From the NCBI RefSeq assembly GCF_002865645.1, contig NW_020194686.1:310001-374000 (forward strand): a stretch of DNA of 64,000 nucleotides. The letters run 5' to 3'. The notes under the pieces were generated by a model. The model worked only from the letters and a program-made list of their open reading frames with translations, did no database searches and had not been told where the DNA came from. The first letter of the stretch is position 1; every line of letters begins with the position of its first letter. Below are positions 25,577 to 38,299 of the stretch, piece by piece. This DNA is from Hyaloscypha bicolor E. Lineage: Eukaryota; Ascomycota; Leotiomycetes; Helotiales; Hyaloscyphaceae. Position numbers and translations under genes: made by a program.

Positions 25577-27480
25577 TTTATTATTTTTAATAGGTTATAA
25601 AGATATTATTAGTATAATAGTTATAAGTTATAAAGTTAAAGGTTTTCGAGGTTATAAGAATTTCTTTTAAGTATATTCCAAAATAAAAAGTAAATTAGAA
25701 TAGTTTTAGATTATATAAATATATTATATATATTCGAGTTTTTCTTTCTTCCTAATAAGAAAATAAAACTAAAATAATAGTATATATAATAGAGAAAATA
25801 GATATAATAATTAGATATATTTAAGGTAATATAATTATAAATTAGGAATAATTATAAAAAATAAAATATAGAGTTAGGCTTTTATTATAGAAAAAAATAT
25901 AAATATATATATTTAAAGAAATATAATTAAAGAAATAATTAAAACAAGTTAAACTAAATAATAATAATAGGGAAATAAGAAAGTAATATAATAGAAATAT
26001 AAATATAATAGTAATATCTAAAATATTAGAATATAGAAGGAAATAATAAAAGTTTCATAATATAAATATATTCTAACTTTTTATTTATTTAGAAATATTC
26101 CTATTAACTTAAAAAAAAAATATAAAAAAAAGAAAATAATATAGGGAATATATAAAAGATAAGATATATAAGTATACTAAAAATATTAGGGAAAATATAA
26201 AGTAAGTATTAATAGAAAAGAAATTAGAATAATAAAATTAAGGAATAATTCAGAATAAGATATTACTTTTTCTAAAACTAATCCGTATCTCTTCCAAAAG
26301 CTAATTATATTTATTTAGTACTTATTAAAATCAACTTTAAATAATATAAAATTATTTAGTTATTTGAGATTTTAAAGTAATATCTATATTAATAAAAGTA
26401 ATACTAAAAACATTAGAATATATAAAAAAGAGAATTATAAAATAGTATAAATAGAATTTATAGTATTATTATTGAGTTTAGAATAGTTAATATTAAAGTT
26501 AATATAGAACGTGAAAAAATTAGGTATTTCGAATTAGTATTAAGAATATAGGAATTATTTAGATAATATTTAATAATAAGAAACTAATTAATAGCAAGAA
26601 TTAGTAAATTATACTAGCTTTTTAAAGAAGTAATTAGTTCCCGGTAATGAAATAGTATCTTAATTAGGGAATAGGTTCTATATAGGAAAAGTTCTCTTTA
26701 TATAGAAATAGAAATATATAATATACTAATTAAGCCTCGGTATAAGTTTTAAGAGTAGCTATAATTATATTAAAGAGAAAATAGGTTTTCTAATATAAGA
26801 TAGGCTTTAAATAGGCAGATCTAGTTTATCTAATATCTAATAGATTCCCAGAATTATATATTATTAAATACTTTTAGAAATAACTATTAGGTTTAATAAG
26901 GTTTCTCTTTCCTCTTATAGGACTTCTAGTTTAGTTATTCCGTCTATATATAACTTCTAATTAGGAAGTTTATTTAGGTATTATAAGGAAACTTGTAATA
27001 GTAGTTTAAGTTAAAATCGAGATCTATAAATATTATAATCGAGCTTTAGACTAGTATAAGCTATGAGAATAGCTAATTAAAAAAGTAAATAGAGCGTTTA
27101 AAAGATTTCTAGTTTAGTAAGATATATATAAAAGATTTCCTTTCTTCTTCTCTTCTTTCTCTAATTCCAAATATAGTTACTATTTATTATTATAATTCGG
27201 AGTTAAGAGTTTATAAGATAACCTCTTAATCTCCTATTTATTTTTATATTAAAAGAAATATTTTATATTTAATTCCTAAGATCTAGTAATAGAATTTCAT
27301 ATATTAAGAATATTATCTAGTAATAGTAATTAGATAATAGTAAGAAATAAGTAATAGTAAAGCTTATCTAATTTCCAGAATAATAGTCTAATAATAATAT
27401 TCTTTAAAGGTTATAAATATTAGTTAGAAGAAAAAAATAAAAGATATATAAAGAATTAAATATAATAAGTTTTATTTCAG
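25577..27480. other. Element VI spacer between integrase and accessory gene
   Basis: AT-rich, with no clear reading frame in 25.6-26.5 kb. From 26.6 to 27.4 kb the sequence is somewhat less AT-rich but I find no second copy of it in the window and no gene. It could hold the promoter of the accessory gene, a decayed solo LTR, or the end of pol. Confidence 0.4.
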
Positions 27481-29078
27481 GTTAAAAAAAGCTTCTATTA
27501 TTAAATGCTTTTTTCTAATTCTTTATAAAAGAAATATATTTTACTTTTTCTAATTCCGGTAATTCTAAAATATATATAATAATACTAGTAGCTTTCTCAA
27601 TTTTCTAAATACTATTTTACTTATAGTATTCTATAACTACTTTTCTTTCTAGTTTTATATCTATTTTAAAATATTTATTTATAGATATATACTTATTATT
27701 AACTTTATTTTTAGGAAAATACCAGAAACTATTTCTTTTAATAAATTATTTAAATTAATTCCCGGTATATATTTTTTAAAATATAGTACTATTAAGTTCT
27801 TCTAGTATATAATATTCTTTTAGTTAATTTATATATCTTACTCTATATAGGCCAAGCTAGTAATATAATAGCTTTATATTTCTTAACTTATCTTAATCTA
27901 TTAATTTAATATTATATATAAGAACTAGATTCTTTTCGGAAATAGGCTTTAAATAAATCTAGTAAATAGTATTAAATTACTTTTTTCTCTCTCGGTATCT
28001 TTTATTTTTCTTTATTCTAGCTTCTTTAATATCTTTATTTCTTATCTATATTTACTTTATATATATCTTTAGAAGTATTTCTTTATTATAGACTTTATTC
28101 TATCTAAATATTCTCTAGATTAGAAAACATATTTCTATAAGTAGTACTATTTCCCTACTATAGACTATATAAAAGGAAGTAAATCTAGTTAGTCTATATA
28201 TAGTAACTTAGTCAGAAAATAGAATATATAATAGTAAATCTATCTAAGGCTTCTTTTTATTTATTATAAATATAATAAGTATTTAAATAATTAGTTAATA
28301 TCTTCTTTTAATTATACTATTTCTCTTGGAATTATAAGCCAAAATAATAATTCTATTAATTCCTAGCTTATTAAGTTCCTAAATTACTATTTTTTTAAAT
28401 TCCGATCTGCTATTTATCTTAAACTACCTAAATAAATCATATCTATAAATAATTTCTTTCTAAATAAACTTAGCTATCTTCTTACTAGTTAGGTTCTTTA
28501 AAAATCTAGCTTTAACCTATCCTAAGAAATTATCTCTAGTAATAACTAATAAGTTATATTTTTTATAATCTAGTAGTTTAATTATATTAATCCTAAGGTA
28601 ATAGAAAAGAAATATAGCTTTTATTAAATATAGAACTTCTTCTTATTTTCTTTTACTCTTATACTAATAAATCTTATAAGTATTAATATATTTCCGTATA
28701 TAGTTATAGTAATCTTTTTAGTAATAGTAATTAGCTACTAAGTAAAAGGTACTTTCTTTTCTAGTATATCTAATCTTATTATATAGCTCTTTAATAATAA
28801 TTTCCCTTTACTCTTAATTATTAATAATAAGTTAAGATAAGTATATTTTAGATATAATTCTTTATAGTAATTAATCTCTTATACTATAATTTAAAGCTTT
28901 TTTATTTAATTTTTGAAACTCGGCCCTAGATATTTCTTCTAGTCTAGAGAATATTATAAGATATTATATAATATTCTAGTATTATTTAAAATAGCTATTA
29001 TCTAAGAAATCTAGTAAAATAGTTAGGTTATTAAATAAAATATAGGAGTTAGTATTATTATTTACTATTTTACTAGAG
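27480..29078 (-). pseudogene. Element VI integrase, RIP-inactivated
   Basis: The minus strand gives a retroviral-type integrase core. Near 28395-28460 it reads IYRYDLFRQFKINSRSEFKK, matching the block around the second catalytic Asp (now Asn). This is followed by GINRIIILAYNSKRN, where 'AYHPQANG' is expected, and a stretch leading to the catalytic Glu region. The N-terminal zinc region lies toward 29.0 kb. Gln and Trp codons are TAA/TAG. The lower limit is uncertain. A 36-bp palindrome at 29079 sits between RNase H and this part. Confidence 0.75.
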
Positions 29079-29114
29079 GTTATATATAAAAGGCTATAGC
29101 CTTTATTATATAAC
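29079..29114. repeat. Palindromic repeat, copy 3 (inside element VI pol)
   Basis: GTTATATATAAAAGGCTATA and its mirrored half, isolated from the longer LTR context in which copies 2 and 4 lie. Neighbouring sequence on both sides does not resemble the LTR, so this short palindrome was inserted or gained alone. Confidence 0.8.
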
Positions 29115-31252
29115 TTCCGAATTTTATTATTTTTTAATATTACTAATTTACTTCCAGATATAGTAAGGCTTTAATTATTAATTTCTAGTAATTAGATACT
29201 ATTATTCAAATATCTAATAAAGGTCTTAGGAGTCGGATTCCTCAAAATAATATTATATAACTAAACCAGAACTGCTTTCTTTATTCGAATTTTCCGCCTA
29301 ATAAGTATTATTCTAATAATATTAAGCTTTATTACTAACTATTTATTAATATTCTTATTATCTTTAGTATTACCTTTTTATTATAGGTATCTTAATAATC
29401 CGTTAGTAATAATATACTTGGTTCCTTTAATATACTTGACTTTAAAATCGAATAATTAAATTCATACTAGCTAGTAAGTAACTAGAGCTCTAGGAAGATT
29501 TATAGCTATTTTACTTAGCTATATAACAAGTATATTAGTATCTAGTTTAAGAATAAAGTAAATTCCGTATAACCAGAATTATACTTTCTATAAATATTTT
29601 ACTAGCCCTTAGTATTCTCTTTTAGTAATATTATATCTTTATTTAGTATTATTTCAGATTTCAAACTTATATTATATAACTTTCTTTTTCTCTTTATTAT
29701 TATATTAATTAAGAGTTCTGCCCTATTTATTTAGGCTAGTATCTACTACTAATATAATTATTCCCTAATCTTCTAATAGATTATAGTATAACTTATAGAA
29801 TATTAGAGCTATAATAAGCTTTTCTTAAAGAATTCATATAGCTTGCTTTTATTTATTATTCTAGTTTTATATTATATCTTTTCTTATTAAGTAGTAAATG
29901 AGTTTAGTAATAATTATAAAGCCTTTAATCCAAATATAATAATAAATAATAATTCTAATAAATACCTTGCCTTTAGTTATACTATTATAATATTCCTATT
30001 TTAAGATTTTAGTAATTCCTAAACTCAAAGGGCTTCTTCTAAATATTCTATAAATAAAGCTAATAATAATTATACTATTATAATAGAACTGCGATTTTTC
30101 TCTTATACTAGCTCTAATTTATTTAATTCTATCCAAGGTTATATTCAGGTTTTAAAAGTATTTAAATATAAAATACCGAATTTTAGATAAAATAAGCTAC
30201 CTATTATAATTTATATAAGGTCCCTTAATTCTAATATTATTAATAAATAATATAGTAATTTTAGGAAATAGATTCTCTAGAATAGTTATAATAACTTATA
30301 TAAACTATATAACAGAATTAGTAGCTCCCTGAGGTAATATAGTTATTCTTAATAGCTCTAGAAATATTATAAATATAGTTAAATCTTTATTATAAGTATC
30401 TAGTATAAGTTAATTATATTCGGAAAAGAAATTAATTAGAGAAATATAAATATATCTAGTAAATTCCTCCGAGATCTTATTAGTAAACGGGAATAGGTTA
30501 GTATCTTATAAGATTACTAAATTCATTTTTATAGTAGTATTAATTAGTCTATAAGTCCTAGTAACCTTCTTTATAACTAAGAACTATAGATTTTAATAAG
30601 GTTTATTATATTTCTTAAGAACTCTATAATCTAGATATTCTAATAACATTTTTACTATTACTAGTATTAGAGCTTTGGAATATAAGAAATTCTTCTCTTA
30701 CTAGGCTTTATACTTAATAGTCTTAATTAGAATAGGTAAGCTAATATCTTTATAAACTTTTCCTATTTCTTTCTAATTAAATATAATTATATCTTTTTAA
30801 TTAATTATTAATTCTTGAAATATAGCTAATTCTTTTTCCTAGAGCTAGTTACTAATATCTAATTATTTAAGATATTTTAGAATAAGTTATAAATCTCTTA
30901 AAATAGCTAATATTCTTAATAAAAAGTAATTCTTATATTTCTTAATATATTCTTATAGTTATTTTCCAGCTTTAAATCTCTTAAACTAGTTCGGATATTT
31001 ACTAGGGCCTTTTCTAGTTCTATTATTAGTATTTACTAGTTAAATCTTTTTATTCTTTATTTTATATATTCCCGTAACTAGAAATAAACTATAATTATTA
31101 TCTTTTTCTTTAAGAGCTATAACTATTTTCTTTAGTACTCTTTTTATCTAATTTCCGGAATTTATAATCTTTTTACTTAGCTCTTTCCTAGTTAGATATA
31201 AAGAATACCTTTTCGTCTAGTATTTTAATATACCTTTCTTAAGCTCCTATAT
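29115..31252 (-). pseudogene. Element VI reverse transcriptase and RNase H, RIP-inactivated
   Basis: The RT is of a distinctive fungal gypsy subgroup. On the minus strand near 30420-30580 it reads LQFLVIKKVTRTYRLINTTI (upstream palm block), then NKISEEF and LINFFSEYNQ (for 'DFFSGYDQ'), then LPQGATNSV. The catalytic box is FINN at 30236-30247 (for FMDD), followed by IRIKGPY. RNase H should occupy about 29.1-30.1 kb. Upstream of RT the frame continues to 31252, where element III interrupts it, and resumes at 38300. Confidence 0.82.
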
Positions 31253-31579
31253 TATAATAGGTATACGTAATAGTATATAGATAGGTATTAGATATCGTGG
31301 ATCTAGTTTCCTATTTTAGGTAAAGCTTATAATCGGAATTATATAGGTAATCGGAATTATACGAATTATATAGGATCATATTTCCTAGTTAAGTAAAGTG
31401 CTTTGCAGGCTTGGCTAAATACTAGGGAATATATAGGGAGACGCTCCTAGCTTTAGAAAAGGGTATTAATTAGTCTTTTATTAGAATTAATTCTTGGAAT
31501 TAGTTATACTTATAAGCATTACTCTATAGCTTACTTACCTTAACTACTTATATATTACCCTACTATTATATACCTTATA
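31253..31579 (+). repeat. 5' LTR of element III
   Basis: It is 327 bp and matches 37973-38299 in length. Both copies share the tandem duplication (about 31330-31365), so it existed before insertion. Confidence 0.93.
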
Positions 31580-31799
31580 TTCTAATTAATCCAATTTTCG
31601 GGAAGCAGTTTATTACAAGGTAATTAAGCTATTAATAGACAAAATATTAATAGCTAGAGTATTAACTAGGAGAAGCGCCTCTGCTATTACTAGGGTAATC
31701 CAACCGGGTATCCAGAGAAGCGCTTAGTTAAGTACTTTTTATATTACCTAATTAGGAGAAGGAAATAGAACTCAGATATCCCCAGAACCAGCGAATAAG

Positions 31800-32834
31800 A
31801 TAATAATAATAAAGAAATTAGTAGCGGCTTGCTATTATATTACTAAGTTAGAAATAAAGATATAATAAAGAGAAGATCTAAAGAAGCTAGAAGCTCAGAT
31901 CTATTATTTTAAAGACGTTCGAATACCCGATATAGAACCCGTTATATCCCCGGTAGTACCCTTGGTTCGGAGGGCTCCAAAAACCCGAGAACTACCTACT
32001 TACTAGAGAAAAAATATTAAAGAAGCCCAGAACTTCTTCTATTAGGCAGAATTAAAATAGTATAAAAATAGCAAGATTACCTAGGCTACTAATATAGTAA
32101 AAGTTATATATTATACTTCCTATTTTAAGAATATAGCCAGGGATATCTAGAAGTATAGGAAGTAATTAGTAGGTATTAATACTATAGATTAGGAGATCTT
32201 TATTAAATTTATAAAGGATTCTATCTTGGATCCGGAGAACTATAGTAATAATACCCTTACCAAGTTCAAAAATACTAAATAATAGCCAGGCCAGAATATC
32301 TAAAGCTTTATATCTTACTTAAATAGCCTATTAGATAACTTGGGATATACGGGTTTATTATAAGAGTAGAATAACTTATTTAGTAGTTTAAGGCAGGAGA
32401 TTCGGAACAAGATTAATTATTAAGAGAATATTCTATAAGAAAAAAAGAAGCTTATTTCTATAGCTATAAGAATTAAGAATAATTTAAACCTATCTGCTTA
32501 ACGGGAATATAATAATAAACTAATAGAATAGTAAAAGAAAGGAAATAGGAGAAAAAAGAAAGGAAATAATAAAGGAAAATAAAAAAGAAGTATATTCCTA
32601 TTATAAGGTTTATAAAACCGGAATAGTAAAGATATAGTAATAGGGTCTAATATAGTACTTATATTAGGATCTATAAAACCGGATATAATTTGCTTTATTT
32701 ACTAGAAGAAGAGTTATTATACTATTACTTGTCCTAATTAAGGGAAACCGACTTGCTATAACTATAATAAGTCTAGCTATAAAATATATAAGTACCTAGA
32801 ACTAAAGAAGCCGGGAAACGGATATATCCTATAA
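31800..32834 (+). pseudogene. gag: Element III gag, RIP-inactivated
   Basis: The frame aligns codon for codon with gag of II and IV. It starts at the ATA run at 31800, runs through the capsid-like centre and two CCHC knuckles near 32690-32800 (ligands mostly Tyr), and closes at TAA TAA (32832-32837). There are no indels relative to IV. Confidence 0.8.
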
Positions 32835-35800
32835 TAATTATACTTATTTATATTATAGAGAGCAAGGCTCCTGAAATAAGAATAGTAATTAAGATTACTA
32901 TTAAGATAATAAAAGGTAAGTAAAGAGTTAGAATATTAGTAGATTCGGATATAAAGGCTAATTATATAAAAAGGAAATTAGCTTTAGATATAGATATTCT
33001 ATTAATATTAAGGGTAACTCTCTTATTCTTGCCAGAGGAAAAAAGGATCTATTTATATAGAGATTATATTCTTGGAGTTATTATTAAGGATATACTAGGG
33101 AACTAAAGAAAGGCTAATATATATTTTATATTATATGATTTTAATTTAAACTATATTAATATAATACTTGAATTCCTATAGCTTTACTAGGTTAACTCTC
33201 TAATTTCCTTTAGAGAAGTAATATAGAGATACCAGATTTGATTATAGAAAATTAAAGTTCTAAATACTAGAAAGTTTATTAAAATAATAAAATATAAGAT
33301 ATATATTTTTCTATTAATTATTTATCCTATAATAGATAGCCAAAGAGTTATTACTATTATTACTAATAGGATAGTTATATTTCCCAAGAAATATTAGAAC
33401 CTTTTCCAAGTATTCTTTATAGAGGCTATAAATATATTACTTAACTACTATATAATAGAATATTATATAGATCTGAAACCAGGATTCTAATTATTATATG
33501 GTTTTATATATACTTTATTAGAAAGAGAGCTTAAAGTCTTTCGGGAATATCTTAATACTAGCCTAAAAAAGGGATAGATCCGTTATTCTACTAGCCTAGC
33601 TAGTACCTCAATTATATTTATTCCAAAAAAAGAAGATAGCCTATATCTATATATTAACTACCAGAGTCTAAATAGGATTATTATTAAGAACCGAATACTA
33701 TTACTATTTATTAGTAAGACTATAGATAGGCTTTATAAAATAAAGATATATATAAAGCTAGATTTAAAGAATACTTATTATTAGTTATAAATACAGGAAA
33801 ATAATAAGTAGAAGATAATATTCCGAATATACTATAGATATTTTAAGTACTATATTATATTCTTTAGACTATCTAATATTCTAGTAATATTCCAGATATA
33901 TATTAATTATATACTAGTAGGCCTTATAGATATTATCTATATAGTTTATCTAAATAATATTTTAATTTATTTAGAGGACCTAGAATAGTATATAGTAGCG
34001 GTTTAATATATATTCGAATAATTATAATAATATTAGCTTTTTATAAACTTAATAAAATATAAGTTTAATATAAAAAAATAGAGTTCCTGGAATTTATAAT
34101 TAGCCCAGATAGTATAGAAATAAAAGCTAGTAAAGTTATAGCTATTAGGGAATAGCCGGCCCTAAAGAATAATATCCGAAAAGTTTAAGTATTCCTGGGT
34201 TTTATTAACTTTTATTAGAGATTTATTTATAAATATTCCAGAATAGTAAAAAAATTAACTAATTTATTAAAAACTAATAGAAACCTATAATATTATTTTA
34301 GCTAGATAAATAAGGCAGATAGGGCTTTTAAGGAACTATAAATTATATTTATAATAGTACTAATTCTTTATTATTTTGACTTAGCCTTAAAGATTTATAT
34401 AGAAATAGATACTTCAGGATTTATAGTTATAGATATAATTTCCTAGCTCTTTAATAAAAGAACAGAAGCCAAGTAGTACTTTATTGCCTTCTATTTAAAG
34501 AAAATAATTATAATTAAGAGTAAATATAAGATATATAATTCTAAGCTCTTAGCTATTATTCTAGTATTCTATATCTGGTAATATTACCTAATATATACCT
34601 GGTATACTATTATTATTAAGATAGATTATAATAACTTGAAATACTTTATAACTAAGAGAAAACTAAATAATTAATAAATAAGATAGATAGAGGAACTAGC
34701 TGTTTTTGATTTTATCTTAGAATATTAGCCGGGATATAGTAATCCTACTAATAGGCTATTAAGAAGGCCAGATTTTATAGTAGATATAGATAAAGATACT
34801 TTATTACCTATATTTTATAATAAGCTATAGAATATAAAATAGAAAGCTCTATAGATAATAGTAATAGAATACTATACTATTCCTATAATACTGCAATTTA
34901 AGGCCTAGGAAAGAGGAGATAAGTACTTCTTAATTAGTAAAATATTAAGAAATTCCGAAAGGGAAATCCATTTTAGTAATAGAATAGTACCGGAGATATT
35001 ACTACTTGAACCTATTACTAGTATAGCTAGTTACAAATAGTATATACTACGGATTCTAGCTATATAGATAGCTGGATCCGAAATAGTATATAAAAAAGGC
35101 AGAAAGATACTACTTAAACTATTATTATAGTACTAAAGGCTTAATCTATTAGTATAATACCGGTAATATAAATAGTTCTTAAAGGAAACCTTTATTAGAA
35201 CTATTAAGACTTGGGAACTTAATATATCTGGGTTATTAAGATATTAAAGTATTATCTATATACTAAATGAGCCGGCTTTTAAAGAAGAATTACTATAAGC
35301 TAATTATAATAATCCTATAGATAGGCATTTTGGTATTAGTAAGATACTAGAGATTCTCTAGAGAAAGTACTTCTAGTAAAATATAAAAAAGAATATAAAA
35401 GACTATATTAGAACTTGCCTTATATATTAACGGACTAAGGTAAAAAGATATCTACTATATAGTATACTTAGTTTATTCCTCCTTTCTTCTAAGCTATAAT
35501 AAGAAATTACTATAGACTTTATTATAGAACTGCCTCTTTTTAGGTTTTATAGTAAAATATATAATTCTATATTTATTATTATTAATAGATATACGAAAAT
35601 GGCATAATATATTCCGATTACTAAGGAAATCTCGGCTCCTGAATTAGTAAAGCTATTTATATATTATATTATTAAAGACTTTAGTATACCTATAAATATA
35701 ACCTCTAATAAAAGATCTGTTTTTATAAGTAAGTTCTAATTAAGTCTATATTTCTATTTAAAGGTTTAATAATAGTTAAATATAGTATTTTACCTATAAA

Positions 35801-36597
35801 CTAATAAATAAATAGAGAATCTAAACCAAACTCTAGAATAGTACTTAAAGTACTATACTAGCTACTAGTAGAATAACTAGATAATAAAGCTTGCTCTTAT
35901 AGAATTTATATATAATAACTCTATATATTTAATAATAAGAATTTCTTTATTCTATATATTATATAGATTCTATTCTAGTATTAAACTATATATTAAGGAT
36001 AATATTCCAGAAAAAGAGGTACCGGTAGTATAGAAAAGAATATAGAGAATTTAAGTAGAACGGGAAATACTAGAGAAGTAATAGTAAGAAGTAATAAATA
36101 TATAGAAAAAGTACTATAATAAGAAATATATTAATAAGGAATTTAATATATATAATAAAGTCATACTTTATATAAAGAATATTTAATAGCTATAACCTAG
36201 TATAAAGCTAGTAGATAAATATCTCGGCCCCTTTAAAGTTCTAGAAATTATAGAAATATATAAATAGATATACTGCTTGGAATTACTATTATTATATTAG
36301 ATCTATAATATTTTTCATATTTCTTTCTTGGAACTATAATACCTATAAGCTAGTACTATAGTAGAACCAGAACCGGTTAAGATTAAGAGTAAAGAAGAAT
36401 TTAAAATAAAATCTATTATAGTTTATAAAAAGAATAAAAAAGAAAAAAAATATCTTATTTATTAGAAGGGCTATTTACTAGTAAATAATATATAGAAATT
36501 ACTAAATAATCTAGAAAATATAGTTTAAGAATTATAAAAATACTTGAAAAAGAATAATATTATAATACTATTAGCTAAACGGAAATATAAAAGATAA
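32828..36597 (+). pseudogene. pol: Element III pol, RIP-inactivated and frameshifted
   Basis: The domain order is as in II and IV. Protease: D-S-D at 32942-32950, with the Asp kept and Gly changed. RT: YLNN at 33947-33958. One A is missing from an A run near 34073, compared with II and IV, so the phase drops by one base between RT and RNase H. The integrase triad is in the new phase: Asp kept at 35515-35517, second Asp now Asn at 35707-35709, Glu kept at 35815-35817. A chromodomain lies near 36390-36510. The stop is TAA at 36595-36597. The deletion could postdate RIP, since the element was already dead. Confidence 0.86.
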
Positions 36598-37972
36598 ATG
36601 CTTTTATTAGGAAACTATTAAAAACTATATATTTATTCTTAGAAAAACTATATAAAAATTATTAAGAATTCTAAAAACTTTAATTTCTATATTTTATAAA
36701 TACTCTACTTTCGTAACTATTTTCTATTATTCTTATTATTATTCTTATTAGGATTCTTTCGAGAAATAAGTAGTAAATTGGCCTATAAAGCTATTAGCTA
36801 TTAGTAAGAAATAAGAAAGAAATAAGTTTATTTAATACAGAAAAATATTAATTATACTATTAAAAGTACTTTATATTTATATTAAGCTAATAAGAATTAC
36901 TTAACCTATTTCTTAGATTATTAAAAGAATTCATTAGCCTTAAATAATAGCTTTAATATAAGAAGTATATACTATTTGGTATAGAAAAAAAATAGTAATA
37001 GCCTTCTCTTTTTCGGGTAAAGGATAAGAAAAACACTTATATATATTAATAGCTTAAAAAAAGCGGTTTAACTATACTATATATATTTAAGAAATCTTAG
37101 ATAGTATTAAAATAGGGAATAAATAAAGAAAATTATAACTTATAGGATTATACTTCTTGTTTTTAGAATAATAGTAATTATATACCGAGTAATTATTACT
37201 CTTAATATAAGTAAGATCGGGAAACTTAGTAATATTCTTGAAATATTAAAGATAGTAAGAGCAAATCAAGAATATAAAAGTATTAGCCAAACAGGTAGTA
37301 ATAGGCTAACGAGTACTAAGAGAAGTATTTATCTTAATAAATAAAGAAATAGAAGAGGGAATTAGAAGAGAACTTAAATAAAGCTTAAATAAAGCTTAAA
37401 TAAAGCTTAAAAGAGCTTGAAAAAGGCTTGAAAAAGAAAGGCAAGGGACGAGAAGAAGCTAGATATAGTATTATAGTTAAGGAAAGAAAGATTAGTTAAT
37501 AGGAAAAAAGAGGCCTTTTTATAATATTCTTTCCCCGAATAATAATTACAAATTTGGAACCGGCTCTATACTAGAAATACCCAGAAAATTCCAAAAAAGG
37601 GATTTATAAATAAACCAGAAAATTAGATTAACTTTTCCAAGCTCTTAGGCCTATAAAGTAATAATTTATTCGTAAATAGAGGCTAAATTAGAATTTACGA
37701 ACTAATTAGAAGACCGGAAGAGCTTCCTGCCTAATAATATATACTATATCCGTACTACCTTTATAAGGGGAAATTACTAGAGGCAATTTACAAATTAGCT
37801 AGGCAGGGTTAGTAAATTATATCCTCAAGTCTATTACCTAATATAATAATAGGGCAATTATAAGAAGTCTTTAGGGAGAACTAATAGCCGGAAAGGTTTC
37901 AGGAAATTATTTATAAAGCTATTTATAGTTCTCTTAGGCCTTTTGGAGATAAGGGCCTAGAGAGGGAGTTAA
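36598..37972 (+). pseudogene. Element III third frame (ORF3), unknown function, RIP-inactivated
   Basis: Counterpart of the frame in II and IV. The frame is unbroken through the C-terminal part (for example SQIEAKLEFTNQLEDRKSF near 37670-37730, then RKGFRKLFIKLF near 37895). This copy and II show that the one-base gap in IV is secondary. Stops are TAA/TAG at likely Gln or Trp codons. No family recognised. Confidence 0.55.
37372..37437 (+). repeat. Short tandem repeat in ORF3 of element III
   Basis: Units of AAGCTTAAATA and AAGAGCTTGA type. The same array is at 18655 and 49717. Confidence 0.75.
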
Positions 37973-38299
37973 TATAATAGGTATATATAATAGTATATAG
38001 ACAAGTATTAGATATTATAGATCTAGTTTCCTATTTTAGATAAAGCTTATAATCGGAATTATATAGGTAATTAGAATTATATGAATCATATAGGATCGTG
38101 TTTCCTAGTTAAGTAAAGTGCTTCGCAGGCTTGGCTAAGTACTAGGAAATATATAGAGAGACGCTCCTAGCTTTGGAAAGGGGTATTAATTAGTCTTTTA
38201 TTAGAATTAATTCTTGGAATTAGTTATACTTGCAAGCGTTACTTTATAGCTTACTTACCTTAACTACTTATATATTACCCTGCTATTATATACCTTATA
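37973..38299 (+). repeat. 3' LTR of element III
   Basis: It is 327 bp. It is preceded by the purine tract AGAGAGGGAG, starts TATAATAGG, ends CCTTATA and is followed by tatat. Confidence 0.93.

Larger units (their letters stand above)
31253..38299 (+). mobile_element. LTR retrotransposon III: Ty3/gypsy chromovirus, full length
   Basis: A 7047-bp element with 327-bp LTRs and a perfect 5-bp target duplication tatat (31248-31252 and 38300-38304). It is the same family and strand as II and IV. The LTRs are longer because a block around 'aatcggaattatata' is duplicated in tandem. It interrupts element VI upstream of RT. Pol carries a one-base deletion near 34073. Confidence 0.94.
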
